Shown here in pieces: positions 49,340-62,600 of a DNA stretch of 64,000 bases; position 1 is the stretch's first letter; each line of letters starts with the position of its first letter. The notes under the pieces are model-generated. The model had not been told where the DNA came from, did not search any database, and saw only the letters and a list, made by a program, of their open reading frames with translations. This DNA is from Dromaius novaehollandiae (taxonomy: Eukaryota > Chordata > Aves > Casuariiformes > Dromaiidae): positions 35,935,835 to 35,999,834 of the forward strand of contig NC_088102.1 in NCBI RefSeq assembly GCF_036370855.1. Direction: 5' to 3'. Both the position numbers and the translations under genes were made by a program.

Positions 49340-49553
49340 ATGGCAACTACCTTGCTTTGTAACATGGCATTTCTGCTGGTATTTGGATTGGCTTCAGCTT
49401 TTAGTCACAGCCCTAGGACCCCCGATAGGGTTTCCGAAGCAGATATTCAGAGGCTCCTCCATGGAGTTATGGAACAACTGGGCATTGCCAGACCCCGAGT
49501 AGAATATCCAGCACACCAGGCTATGAACCTGGTTGGTCCACAGAGCATTGAAG
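49340..49553 (+). CDS. SCG5: SCG5, neuroendocrine protein 7B2, first coding exon (partial gene)
   Basis: The 214 coding nt give 71 residues plus one base; the rest of the gene lies outside the window. Residues 1-22 are a signal peptide ([20 protein letters not shown], then FS). The mature part, [20 protein letters not shown] onward to [10 protein letters not shown], is virtually identical to human 7B2. 7B2 binds pro-prohormone convertase 2 (PCSK2) in the secretory pathway, helps it mature and, through its C-terminal peptide, inhibits it until cleaved. The C-terminal part is not in view. The start was chosen because TGA at 49,322-49,324 is in frame upstream and the ATG has A at -3 and G at +4. 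Human Met1 aligns with GTG here, so this protein starts at the equivalent of human Met5. Exon 2 runs 49,321-49,553 with donor GAAG|GTAGTT, phase 1. Confidence 0.96.
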
Positions 49554-52500
49554 GTAGTTAATTTAAACTTTGAATTATAGTGAATTTATCAGTAATTAGT
49601 TCTGTGGTAATTCTTAGCCTGCAGATAATTGTTGTGGATATATATGCAAATATCCTCGTCTTAAAGTTATGGAGTTTTTCACCGTGTTGTTGCCTGATCT
49701 TTGTTTTAAAATCATCATCCATTCTTTACCTTCCTTAAAATAATGATTCTGGCACAAGAAGAGGTGACATTTGGAAGTAGTGGCTTTTAGTAAAAGTCAT
49801 GTTGTCTTAGAAGTGTCTGGTCTGCCGTAACTGGAAATGGCACTGTTGTACAAAATCTTTCCCCTGCGTTGTGTGTATATATATATAGTATGCTGCAGTA
49901 CACAGAGGGCCATACACTTACCTACTTGTCCGTTGGTATAAAACATGAGCTATAGAGCCAAAATCTCATGGATTTTTGGAAATATTCGTGGACTAGAAGA
50001 GCTCAAATGTTTGCGCTCTTGTGCAAGATGGAAGGGAATTAGGCAGGAGGGCTCTTCCTATGTGCTCCAGGACTGCAGCTAACTGTGGGAAGGGATTGGT
50101 GATGTAGGAGCAGGGCCGCAAGCAGTGGGAAGCTGGTGGGTGCTCCAGCGGCAAATGCGAGCTGGAACAAACACTACTGCTGCTCTCACTGTCCTCTGAA
50201 GTAGCACCTCAAAACTGTCTTGCTATGATGAGTGTTCTGGATTTCTGTTCCTTCCTTTGGCCGGTGCTTCAGATCTCACTTTGTGTGAGTAAAACTTCCT
50301 TGGAATCAGTTTCTTTTATAACTATGCAAACTGTCTGAAATATCTGGCTTGAATATTAGGGTATGAAGGTAATGTTGCAGAATGTATTGCTATTTAAATT
50401 GTAATGTGCCAGCTTTTATTTTGAGGTTTTAGTAAATGCTTGAATATGTGTAATCTTTTAGTTAATGTGCAAATGTCAAAAACAGAGCAGAAAATTCCAG
50501 CCCATTTCTTTCTCATGGTTAGACCTCACATAGCGTACCAAGTCTTTAAAGTTCACGGTAAGTCCTTGTCCTTCACTCTGTCCACGTTCAGAGCTAAAGA
50601 ATGTCCTAGCCAAAGAGAAAAAATTGCTTTAATGTCAGCTAAGGAGAGGAATAAAACTGAATATGCATTTCTATAAGATAATTGTGGACCCAAGTTTACA
50701 TATTTTCTAAAGAAATGTTTGTGGGCACGTTTTTCTTCTGCAACCTTAAATGGCAGTGATTAGACTTAAAGAGAAAAATTTGGTCTGTACCTTTTCTTGC
50801 TTCTTTGTGAGTGTGGACATGTAGTGAAATTAGCACAAACTGGCAGAAGTGAGTAATTTTACTCTCCTTCTCTTTTCTCCAGAGTTTTTTTTTTTTAATC
50901 TTACAAGCGTAAGGAATAACCGTTTTCTGATCCCTGAGTTTTTGCATCATTTTTGGAAGGTATGAGCCTTTAATGAAAAGATGAGGAAATCTGGACCTCT
51001 AACAAAAAAATATTTTTATCTCAGCTGTTTGCTGTTACTTTTTAATTACAGTGATAGCAAAAACATTGCTCTTCTCTTAAATATTGAAACTCTGCTGGTA
51101 CTTGTGAGACTAGAATAATACTAGTTTTCTAGTCATCCATACAATTTACCATAAAAAGCAGGATGGACAAATCTTTGATTTTTTTTTTTTTTAATAAAGT
51201 GCTCATAGATAGATATATACCTTCTGTATTATAAGAGAGTAAAACTGAAAGATAATAAATCCAGTTTGTGAATTACATTTAACATTCATCTCTTGGTCAG
51301 ATATAGATGACTTTTTTTTTTTTTAAAGCCTACCACAGGTATTTAACAGCCTATTGAGAAATCTCTACAAAAATGAAACCTTCTGAGATGAACAATATCA
51401 AACAGTGTTAAAATAGACATGCAGATCAGATCTTCATGTCACACATTTCTTCTTGTAAAGTCTTCTGGGTTTTTCAGATAAAGATCACTTGCTCTTTCTT
51501 CGGTTTCAGTGGTGACGTATATATGTCTGTATATCTGTTAAAATATCAGATTAGAAACTTGAACCTTAAAAAATAAATCTGAATGTTTTGAAAGTGTTGT
51601 TTACAACCACAAACTTAATTTGATCTCGTCAGTATGCATCATACTTTCTTACATCCTACTTAAAAAAAAACCCAGACATATAATTCAGTAAGTTTTGCTC
51701 CATGAGTTTGTTTTTAAATATAGACCATGAATTACAGTATAGCGAATTCAAGAAAACTAGCATAGCATTTTCCACCAGCAATTTTAACTATTTACATTGT
51801 AAAAGATTTCAGAATTTAATATACCAATAACTGATTATTATATGCCAATATATTATATACCAACAAGAGTGCTTCAGGTTATTGTCTGTTTAGTGTTATG
51901 TTTGCTAAATTTGAGGAAAAAATGTACAAGGAGTTTTGCTTGTAGTAGGTGTCAGTGCTTTGGAAACAGAACTGATAAAGAAGCACAGCAAAACATTTAT
52001 TCAAAATAGTCTGCTTTTGTGAGAGGTTTCTGTACGTTATACTTATGCATACAAGTATCTGCCTGAAAAATTGCGTTTTTGACTTTCCCCTGCAGTCTGC
52101 TCACTATTCGGTTTTTGCCAGGGGACTGGCATTCCTGACCTCTGAGCAGCTCCAGTCAGCTGATGTTTTCTAAACAAAATGAAGTAGGAAATGGAGTCAA
52201 GCAGAGACCCTGTCCTCTGGGGAGGGGTGAGGGCAGGAGGCGTCTGAGCAAGGACTCCCGCGAGGCATTGCCGTGTTGTAGGCACATGAAGTGTAATGCT
52301 CTATACTGTCAAGATATTGTGACCTTTCTGAACTGCGTTTTTCATGTGGTTTGGGGCTTTGGATCTTCTTATTTTCTGTGAAACTGTCACATGATTTAGA
52401 AACAGAATTTTCTCGGAGAAAGAAACTCCAGTCTCTGAACCGAACCTGTGCCGAACTCTTGCAACCTGATTGCGTATCAGCTGCTTCTTGGCCAAGGTAC

Positions 52501-55500
52501 AAGGAGGTAACTGAGCAGCACAAGACACAGTATCATGGGGTGTAATGTTTAAGCAAAGAAGCCCCTGTCTGTAGCACAGGTGTAGGCTGACAGTAATATT
52601 TTCCATGGATTGGCCTAGAGAGGACTTGTAATTAATATTCCCAGTGGGATATATGTGAACAATAAGTGATTTGTGAGTGAGCTGTAGAAAAAAATAACTG
52701 CATATGTTTTTAGAATACATCAGTACAGCCTTTTAGATTCTTAAAAGTCAAAGTGAAATAGTTATTTCTTTTTCTTACTAGAAATCATCACAGCAAGGTA
52801 GGAACCACTAACTACTCCCCTGAGGCTCCATCTTCACTGGGATTTTTTGCTTGAAAGTAGTGGAGAGTAGAGTTGGGTTTGAAAATCTCAGATTTATGAG
52901 AAATTTTGAGCTGCCAATAGCGTTGACTTCCATCCATTTTCCAGAATATAGTTTGCACTGACCAGTGTAGACACTTAAAACCTGGTTCATGTGCCCATGC
53001 CATGTCCTCATCAAGAACCCACTGACTGTTCTGGAGTGCATCTGTCTCCCATTTTGACCAGATGTTTTATCTCAGAATAAGAAACTTTACCAATCACAGC
53101 TTAATAAATTTAGTATTTTTCTGCAGAAAATTTGTTTTGAATAGAATGTTTTTCTTACCAAATTTTTGGGGTCAGAAATTGTCCAAACAGGTCTGCTGTA
53201 GATCTGGAGCAGTGTTGATAGTGTGGGTGCCATCGGCTCCACCAGAGCCAGGATTCCAAAGCTGCCACTGAATTTTGAAAAGGTCAAGATTTCAGGCAGT
53301 GTAAGTACATTTTGAAATGAGGTGCTGTCAAGAAAAAAATAAGTTCTGGAGCTTTGGATTTTGGAAACAAATTTTTAAGCTGACATAATATCATCATGTT
53401 TATACTAGCTGCCTTATTGTAATGAAATGTTTGCAAAATTCTGAGTGATTATTATAACAAACTTTTCCCAGCTGAATAAAATCTTAATTTTATACATAAC
53501 AAAAATACTATTGCTGTTAGTTCATAGGCAGATTTCCTAATTATACCATTTTCCATCTCTGCTACCTTCATTTTTTTCTAGGGATAATCATCACATTTTG
53601 GCTTAAAAACTCCTAACGAACAGTCTTAATGTATTGCAACAAACTACGTTGGGTCATCTTTTTTTTTTTCCTCCCCAAAAAAGTTTAGGGCTGACTTGGC
53701 AGTAGTCAACTGAACACACAAACTTGCTATTTACTGAAGACAGCTGAAAGATGGACACTTTTGAAGAAACATGTTTAGCCGGCATGTTTTCTCTTTCCTG
53801 AGTGACCAGAGAGTTTTGTTCTTGATGCATAGAAAAAAATATGTGGCTTACTAATTGAAAGGGGAAGTCACTGCCTCTGCTAATGTTAAAATCTTTAAAT
53901 ATGTGTTTCTACTTTCATTTCCTTCCCTTTGCATTTGTTAATGTACCTGTTTCTAATCTCAGGCCAATCTGCTAAAATAGGAATAGAGTCTAGAAAATGT
54001 ATGACAGTTTAACCTACTAAAATTACTGTGAGCTGCAGACTGTATGTAGTCAAAGGAGAGATACAAGGTCAAGCGGAGAAGGAGCAAGTGTGAGCTTTTC
54101 TCTGTGCCCCAGCAGTGTGCGCTGCTTTGGGAGGCCGGTTTCCCTCTCAGAGCCTCGATGAGGCACTCGCTGTAAGGCAACGTGAACCCTTCTTCTGCCC
54201 GAGGTCTGGTAGCAGAGTGAAAACAAGAAGCTTCACCTGATAAATATGTCACAAAATGTGAATTGCCCATCTAATTCAGTGCACTTGTATACCTCAGCCA
54301 GCAGATGATGCATTGCACGTTAACACAGCAGACACCAAACACATCCTACATGATTGAAAAAAGCAAAATATGAGTTTTCTATAGGTAACTGAGTTTTTGT
54401 AGTTACTGTTTTTATTTATTATTAAAATAGTGTACAAGTACCACCGTGCTATATTCAGGTTTCCCATTGAGAATAACAGGATTGCATCTGTGTTAATAGA
54501 GAACAAAAGACAATAAAATAACGTATTATCCTTTATCAAAAACATAACGTAGATGTTATATGGACAAATGCCTTCAGCATTTCAGAAGCGTAGAAGTTGG
54601 TTTTTTGGCCTGACAAGGAGTTTGTGAAGCAAGAGACTCCATGCCTTTTTTGCATGCAAATACTCTGCATTCCAGGTGTTAAATCTGTATCAGTCTTCTC
54701 TCACTCCCTCTCCCCTCCTCTTCTTGTCTTTTTTTCTTTCATCGTACCATGCATAGGAGAACAGTAAAATCTCACTTAGACACACGGGGGCACTAACAGC
54801 CCAGCTCGGGCTGTTTAAAGCCCTTACTTCATAATAGTAAAAAGTCTCATTTTGATTTTGAAAACGTTGTCTCCTGGCATTTCCTTTAGGAAAGCATTTT
54901 GCCTCCTTTATAACTCAATGCAGTGAAAAGCATCTCAGGGTTTTTTGGTTTGGTTCAGTTGATTAGTTTTTTATGTTTACAATTTTTTTTAGATACGTTT
55001 CAAACGAAGCCGTGGTTGACAAAGGTGCTGGTGTGTGACAGCCCAGAGACTGTGAAGTTTTCAATTTACAAAAAGGCATAATGCTGTCAACCTGAATGAA
55101 AACACTAGATAACGTCTCTTAAATCCTGACCTGATCATTTGTAGAAATAAGAAAAAATGATGCCTCATCAGGAATGAGCAGGGCTTTTGACTCTCCTGCA
55201 GAGACTGCGTGCTGCTGCTGCAGGAAGGGCTGGGGTTTGTTTGGAGTTTTTTGGAGGGAAGGAGATACCTGTTTGTGTTTTAGAAAAAGGTGGTTATGGT
55301 TTGCCTGATGGAGATGATCAAACTCTAGAAAATTATATTAGTATTTTTTACTAACAGCTAGTGGTTAATTACTTATGAGTGCAGAGTCTGTACAAACAGC
55401 ATTTTGCATGAAATCTACTTTTTGAAAAATATATGCAGATTACTGACATATGCTAATAATGTCTGTTTAATAACTATTCTGTTTACATATTCCTAATAAG

Positions 55501-55767
55501 AAAACTGAGACAGACAATGCTGGATTGCCTTGCTGTCTGCCCAGCAATATGCCCACGAGACTGCTACTCTTTTCCCGCAAGGACAGTATAGTCTCCTTAC
55601 TAGAAAGCTGTCAAAGCTTTTGCTTGTGAATGCATCTGTGAGTGCAGAAGTGACCTCTGCGCTCCTTTGGCTTTGGGCTAGCATGTGCTGTCCTTATGCC
55701 CTAAGATACTTGGTCTTCCTTGGGTGACGAGAAGTTATATCCATGGACAGTGACCTGGGAATCTAAT

Positions 55768-55905
55768 ACCGGCAAGCGCGCCGATGCTACGGCTGCGTCC
55801 GCTTTGCTCTCGCTTACGCCTTCCGTGCCAGGTTTGGGGGCGGCCGCGTGGAGTCAGCAGGCTGGCAGAGTGCCACCGGACTGGGGCAGACCTCCCACAG
55901 CCAAT
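55768..55905. promoter_or_regulatory. Small GC-rich, CpG-containing block in SCG5 intron 2
   Basis: An isolated rise in CpG density around GCAAGCGCGCCGATG and GGGCGGCCGCGTGG, followed by AGCCAATTA, in otherwise AT-rich DNA. It could be an enhancer or an internal promoter. The open frame across it (55,720-56,067) has no family resemblance. Confidence 0.3.
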
Positions 55906-57097
55906 TATGCTGCTTCAGGGCCACTTTGTAGTGTCAATTTAGTGCAAAGAAACCACACAGTCATTGGGGATTTGGATTATTGTATCTGTTCTGCGGAGAA
56001 AGTCCTGCTGCAGTTAAAAGGTAAAGTTACATTCACAGTGGGACTGCTTTTGCTGAGGCACACATGACTGTAATCAAACCGAGTGTTAGGGGCCTGATGT
56101 TTAACAAACAGCATCAACCCCCGACATCGCTCTGCTGGTCTCTACTTTCAGGTTTTTTGCAAATTACTAGAAAAGCCCAGCAAATATAATTTCCAAATTT
56201 AATATAGACATCACAGATCTGAAACATGAAATGGAAAGAGTAGGAGTACATTTTTTAATACATTGATGTGCTAGACCTCTGGATTTTTATAGGCCGTACT
56301 AAAAATGTGTGCTATTTTTTTTTCCCCCAAAATTGTAATGCCTAATGTAACCACAGTATCAGCTGGTGATGGATGTTGTAAGAGAGGCAATTTAGAATGC
56401 TAGTCCTGAAATTAGAAGTCAGGAAGCAAATGACAGTGGTGGTTTATAGTGAATTTTCTTCATCAGAATAGGTGATATGGCACAGATCTGTGAAGAAATC
56501 ACCTGTGAAATAGGTTTTATCTGTAACTGCATGTAGGAGAATAATGAGCTTGTGTGAGTTTATTTGTTCTTTATTTTATTAAAGGCAGCGTTTGAAAATT
56601 TGACTTGTAATATCCCTGCTTCTGTATGAGCTTGTAGGACATGGCAAGCTCTGAGTAACAAGAATGCAGAAGTTGTTTGTGTTGCTATGTGGAGGTGGCT
56701 TCATGTTATTTCAGAGTGTTTGACAACCTTCTTAAGAAGCAAGGGCTAGATCTAGCGGCGGCGATGGATGTTGCCCCTGTGGACCCTGCCACTGCTGAGT
56801 TGAGGGAATTGCCGTGTCCTTGAATACCCAGCCCTGTGCATGCCTGCTCAGTAGGTCTGAGAAGAGGTAGGGCAAATCCTCAAAACTAGGGTGCTGATCA
56901 GAGAAGCACTGAAGTTAGCCGACAGGAAATGCAACGAAAGTGTATTAATCCCTGTTTCTCCCTGTATCTTGGTTATTTTCGTGTGGCTCTGACTAAGGGC
57001 ATTGAGACTTTGAACTGTTGCTTGAAATTAGATGTGTATAGCAGTGGTCTCTCTCAGCTACAGAAGGGAGGGCAGGTGTCATCATCCATCCCTTCTT

Positions 57098-57185
57098 TAC
57101 TAGCCCAGTGGTTAGCGTAATTGTCCACGATCCTGGGAACCAAGAAGATAAAGTGACTTCAGCTCTTTAACCTTCCCACTAACTT
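57098..57185 (+). mobile_element. Possible MIR-like SINE head
   Basis: TACTAGCCCAGTGGTTAGCG, then CCTGGGAACCAAG and AAAGTGACTTCAG, resembles the tRNA-related head of MIR. Short and weak. Confidence 0.35.
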
Positions 57186-58055
57186 GGTGAGCAGCTGTTA
57201 CATGGTATAGGCTACTGCTGCTCTTCATAAAGTCATGTTTAAGAGATACTATCAGAGGAGGAAGGGGAGTGAGATGGGACTTTTTCATGGAAGAAAGGTC
57301 GCAGGTCTGCAAGAGTTAGAATTAAGTAGATTCTTATGTACCTAAAAGTGATTAGTTAATTAGAATGGGTTTAGATACACATTTAAATCCCAAATTATTT
57401 TTCTCTGTGTGATAGATAAGCTGATGAGAGAGGTAAGAAACCTGAGGAGATGGAATATGATAGCTGCCATATTATTTTATAGTACTTTTGCTTTCTAGTG
57501 TCAGCAGATTATATATAGAAATTTAATATGAAAATGTAAAATTTTATCTAGCAATGAAATATGGTCCATAAGATTTCAAAATCTTCCAGTGAAGACAGGA
57601 CAAATTATGAGGAGCTCTTGTTTTCTAGGAATTTTTCCTTGCATATCTTTCATATGAATAAAACGAGTTGTTGGGCACATTTAACAGCATTTATACCTTT
57701 TTGTAATTGTTCTCTAAATCATGTTCGTTTCCCCTGCTCCCATCTGAATTTTAAATCAACTTGCCACAGGGAAGATTTTTTTAATTTATTTGATTCTATG
57801 AAAAGATATTTTAAAAGTCTAGACAAAGAAGCGATTCTTGCTTTTCTTGTGGTGTAGTGTGTAGAAGATAGGATCTCTGGCATGCTCCAGAGGTTTCCAG
57901 AGCTGTTCTCTTTGTGCTTCCCGTGGCGAGTTCTTTCAGCAGCGCCCTTAGAGCTGCTTTGGGGATGAATGGGAAGAAGAGTGTGCTCCACCACTGAGCG
58001 GAGGGGAGGAAGAGGCTAGTTTCTGCCCCTTGGCACCCTCTAGTACATCGAGTTT

Positions 58056-58080
58056 GCACTGCACTGCACTGCACTGCACT
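58056..58080. repeat. (GCACT)5 pentanucleotide repeat
   Basis: Five exact copies of GCACT in a row. Confidence 0.95.
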
Positions 58081-60978
58081 GGATTGCCAAAGAGCAGCGT
58101 TCGGCCTCATCTTATGCTACAGGGCTCTTCATATTACCACTCTGCTGTGCCTACACTTTCATTCAAGTGCAAGGGAACCCTCGTCTTGATTCAGGCCGTG
58201 TCAGCAGAAGTTTTGGACAGGAAAGCTGCTGTTTCTAGAGTTGTGAGTTTATCCCAGGTCACCGAAGCAGACACTTGGGACCCTTGTAACCTCACACTGC
58301 AGTTGGTCAGGATGTAATGATTTGGGGGAATCAGAAAATCTACACAGGTGGCACTTGTCAGATAGATGTGCAAAGCTATTAAATGTGTTGAAGAACCAGC
58401 TGGGGACTTTGAGCAGTGTGCATGAAAAATAGAATTTAAGTGATTAATTTCATGAAGTACAGCGAAACAGTACATGGAAGATATGGACCTCTTTTGGGCA
58501 ATTCTGGTGCCTCCATGCTTCACATTACAGGCATGAAAGAAGGACTTTTCTATGAGTTTGTTGGCATAGATGGATCATTTGGATGGCCAATGCCGGTGAA
58601 TAAAGTGCTTTGGTTTTTAGTTGGCATATTTGCATTTATAGGTTTGAAATAGTGACCCATCCCTCATGGGATAAAGTAGGTCACCAGCTTCCTTTGGTTG
58701 CCCTGCTTCACAAAGCCACATACTGCACCCGTGGCCATTAGCAAGATAATGATCAGTCAGGTACAGGTGCGTGTTGTTTGCTGGATGTGCTTTTCCTTGA
58801 CTCTGCTGATGCCTAGTAGCTGGAAGTCAGTGTGACAAAAGATGGCTATTGCTGCATCCTGTAGCTTGTGCTTTGTTCGTGAAAGGGATGCCCTTATCTG
58901 TAAGTGAGGTGGGAAAGCTTTCTACTTAGACTGAAAGGCACATTATTAGACTCCATTATAGCACTGTTCAACCAAGGGAGACATAAGAGATTGCTTTTGT
59001 GCACTGTCAGCAAGTGTGCTGCTGTTTTCTTTATTGTGTGTGCAATTTGAATAATGAGTAATAATGACATATAAGTTACTGTTATAAATTCTTTGAGAGA
59101 GAGGAATGGGTGTTGCTTTGGTCCTAAGCTTTTCACAATAAAAGCATTTCATATCTTAAGTATTTGTACTGTTTGCAGTTAAAATATGGGATAAAAATTG
59201 AATCATTTGCTGAAAACAAGGTCAGTAATTATGTGACATGTGTGCTTAAAACTTTAAAAAACACACTGAAAGGAGTATTTCCCTCTGCAAAGAAAAGGAA
59301 AATTAATCTTCATAGTTTTAAGAAACTTTATACCACTAGGAGATAGAAGCAGACTCTGGAATCAGGAATACTTGTCTATGTATAGCTGTTTTCCTGGGTT
59401 TCCCCAGGCCTGCTATTGAATGGGTAAGGAAGTTGGCTATCTTTGCATTTTTCCATTCTTGGTTCTTCTGTGCTCTTTCTCCAGCAAGTGGAACCTCCCT
59501 TCCCTATTTGCATATTCAGCAGCTTCTGTGGAACAGAGAAAACCTGAGAATTTATAATTTCTTGTGTGCCTCTTGTTTCCTGACCTGAATCAGTCTCAGC
59601 AACAGAGAAGAGTAAGACTCTCTAGGATGAAGCTAGCTGAAGATGCAAGGGGGAAAAATGGCATTGAGACTGCAAGGCTTATGGATGTTAGAAAGGGGAA
59701 TGAAAATGTATTATTTACATTTTTGTCAAGATTTTTGGGACAGTTTGAATTAATTGTATTGCATGATGGAGAATCTTGCAGCTAATAAATGAAAGGAAAA
59801 AGGAGTATAGTGGATGTAATGCCTTATAAAGATACAAGAATGCCCCAGCAGCATACTGGCAGACTTACCTCTGACTAGGGATGAGGCATCACTTTTGAAT
59901 GTGATGACGACACAGGAAAGGCAGATACTGCAGGGTGACTGGTGACAGAAATGCTTAATCCAGGATAGCATGGAAAGCTGTCACAGCAAAAGGAAAAAGC
60001 GCTATCCCTGTACCAGAGATGACACACTGGAAAATGTTAGGAAGATTTTTCCCAGTGATAAGGACTAATAGTTTAGATTAACAAAACATTTTGCAAGGTA
60101 ATGAAGATGGTTTTGCATCTCATATTACTATCTGTTTCCATTTCATGAACTGACTTAGAGCAGAGAGCTAAGAGACCGTACAGATCTTGGAGACCAGCCT
60201 TGGATACACTCTGATAGAGTTTTTCAGGCAGCAAAGGTCCCTTTGCATGTCTAGTGAAATTCAAGGCAGCCACAGATAGCTGCCAGATGAGTCTCCCCAT
60301 GTGGAGATTTCTTCTCCAGCATAGCATTTCCTTACTTGTCACCTCCTAAACCAAGCATCATGTGAGAAATACAGCAAAAAGGGGCATGTCGGGCAGATTC
60401 TTGATACACTTCATCTCTTGCTGGCAGTGGCTCCCTCAGGATTGTTACTCAAGAGGGAAAGGCTGTACCAGTCTTCCCTTGCAGCTCGTATTTGCGTGGA
60501 GTTTGCGGAACTCAAGATCGTAAGAGGTGCAGCTGTTCCTTGGGGGGGCTGTTCCTCTCTGCTGCTGGGAAAGGCTCGGACACTTTAGGAATCTGCTCTG
60601 TGATACTTAAGAGCAAAAATGTGAAAACTAGGGCAGCTGACATGAGTTTGAAACTTAGTGGGAGTTAATTTGGGATCTGTGATTTATTTACGCACAGCCG
60701 ACATTCGCATTCTGTTTTACTTTGTTTCTCCTTTCTAAAATTGGCCAAGTCGCCTCTGTTGGGAAGCTGTGGAAGGGGTAACCCTGTCTGCACCATGAGG
60801 CGGAAAACCGTTCTGCTTAGGCTGAGGGGCAGGTTCTGTCTTGGAGTGCTCTGCAATCATTTTGCACTTTGGAACTAAAATGTGGGCACTTTGAATTTTT
60901 AGTCAATTCCCAGTATCTCAAAACTAAGATAATAGTAGCCGTTTTTTGAAATGATTAAAGAACCTTCCAGAATGATGG

Positions 60979-60999
60979 AGAGAGGGAGGGAGGGAGGAA
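60979..60999. repeat. (GGGA)n purine tract
   Basis: AGAGAGGGAGGGAGGGAGGA, a short purine-only microsatellite. Confidence 0.9.
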
Positions 61000-61559
61000 G
61001 ATGCGTTGTTTCATTTTTATTTTCCACTGCAACAGTGCACGTCATGTTCACTGAGACCAGGGCCGGAGGATGGCTACATATATACAGCAGTTTAAATGAA
61101 GTCCAAAGCTAATTATGAAATACAGACTTAAGTCTAAAAGACCTAGACCAGTAGTTCTTTATCTTGCAGAGGGAAGTAAAATAAGCCCGTGCTCACACAG
61201 ACATCCTGCACGTGAGAGGGGGCTGAGTTTTTTTGCTTGTGTGTGGCATACAGAAGCCAGTTCATACAACGAGCAAGCAGAGATGGGAAAAACATGGATT
61301 TATCTAGCCCATCCCTTCTCAGTGAAGGACTGCTCTCTGCACTATTCCTGCAGGTTTTGTCTAATCGAGTTTCAGATGATTTAACAATGGTATCTCTCGT
61401 GCTTCCCTTCGATAGGAAATGACGGCAGGTTCCCTGATACTTAGTCCTGTTTGCTTTTGCACTTGCTGTGTTTGTGCCTCAAGGTTTGGTCCAGGTTCAA
61501 GAGACCCATCTTGTGCTGTCTTTTGACAGTGTATATTATTGTATCGCAATATTTTGACT

Positions 61560-62600
61560 TGGCAGCTGCCGTATATATAATCCTAATCTGTTTCTTCAAA
61601 TCAGTAACTTTACAATACGAAAACTAATGCAATTTGTGGAATACTGTATGTAATACCCCTATTTGGTATAGTCATAGCATTTTATTTTTACTATTGCAGT
61701 CTTTACTGAGTGCACTGTTTATCACCATTTATAAGGAACGAGCTTTGCTAACACTATTAAATCGCTCAAGTGTGCAAAATTATGGCACCAGAGCAGGTGT
61801 TGTTGTCTCTAGTTCTTATGGAAAGAAAGGAAAAACCCTTAAACAGTCCTGAACATTTATACCTAAAGGAAACGATCCTTTATATTAATATAAAAAGATT
61901 GTTTTGTACTCAGTCAAGGGAATTGTTGGCAGTCAGTTTAAACTTACATGTATATATAGCACGCTGGAGCCTGCTAAGTACCTCTGTTTTCTTTATGGAT
62001 GGAGCTTTGGTGCCAAGAGGTCTGCACCAAGTACAAGTGTAGATACGCTTGTATCTGACAGATTGTCCCACAGTGAACTGCATTGTATATAGGATATTCA
62101 AACACGTATTGATTATGTGGTTCTGTAGTTTACAGCAGAATCATAAACTGATGCTTTTAAGTACAAATATGCAATCAATCTTCATATGCAGGAGCTCTGT
62201 ACAGAAGAAATATTTTATGCTCTACATTAGGTATCATAAGACGGCTCTTTTTAATCTCATCACTATAGCATTTTTGTGAATCTGTACTGTTCTGACAAGC
62301 ATCATCTCTGTGTTGACTGTGGTCTGTAAATGTATAATAAAGTTGATAGTGTGTGTAAGTATATTCCAGTTTCAGTACAAAGTCTCATGGTCAGCTACAA
62401 GGGAAAATGTTGTAACACACAGCTGCAAAGATTTAAAAGATTTCTTTTGTGTTTGTTACAGATCTGTAAAAGTTTCCTCAAACATTGCACTACAGAATAA
62501 GAAACTTGTACTTGAAGGGGAAAAATTAGCATTTTAGTTAGATTTTAGTCTGTCATGTAAATAAAATTGGAATATATGTGCTTATAGACTAACTTGCCTT
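61560..62600 (+). other. 3'-UTR-like block with polyadenylation signals
   Basis: AT-rich, low-repeat sequence with TGTATATA and TGTAAATG motifs typical of 3' UTRs. AATAAA at 62,336-62,341 is followed at once by a GT-rich stretch (GATAGTGTGTGTAAG), the layout of an efficient poly(A) site. A second AATAAA lies at 62,560-62,565. No coding exon was found in front of it. It may end an unannotated non-coding transcript or an SCG5 isoform, or be chance. Confidence 0.25.

Noticed and set aside
55720-56067. 115-codon open frame over the GC-rich block, considered as a further SCG5 exon
   Set aside because: Its translation does not resemble the known SCG5 residues that follow the first coding exon, and no suitable acceptor and donor frame it.
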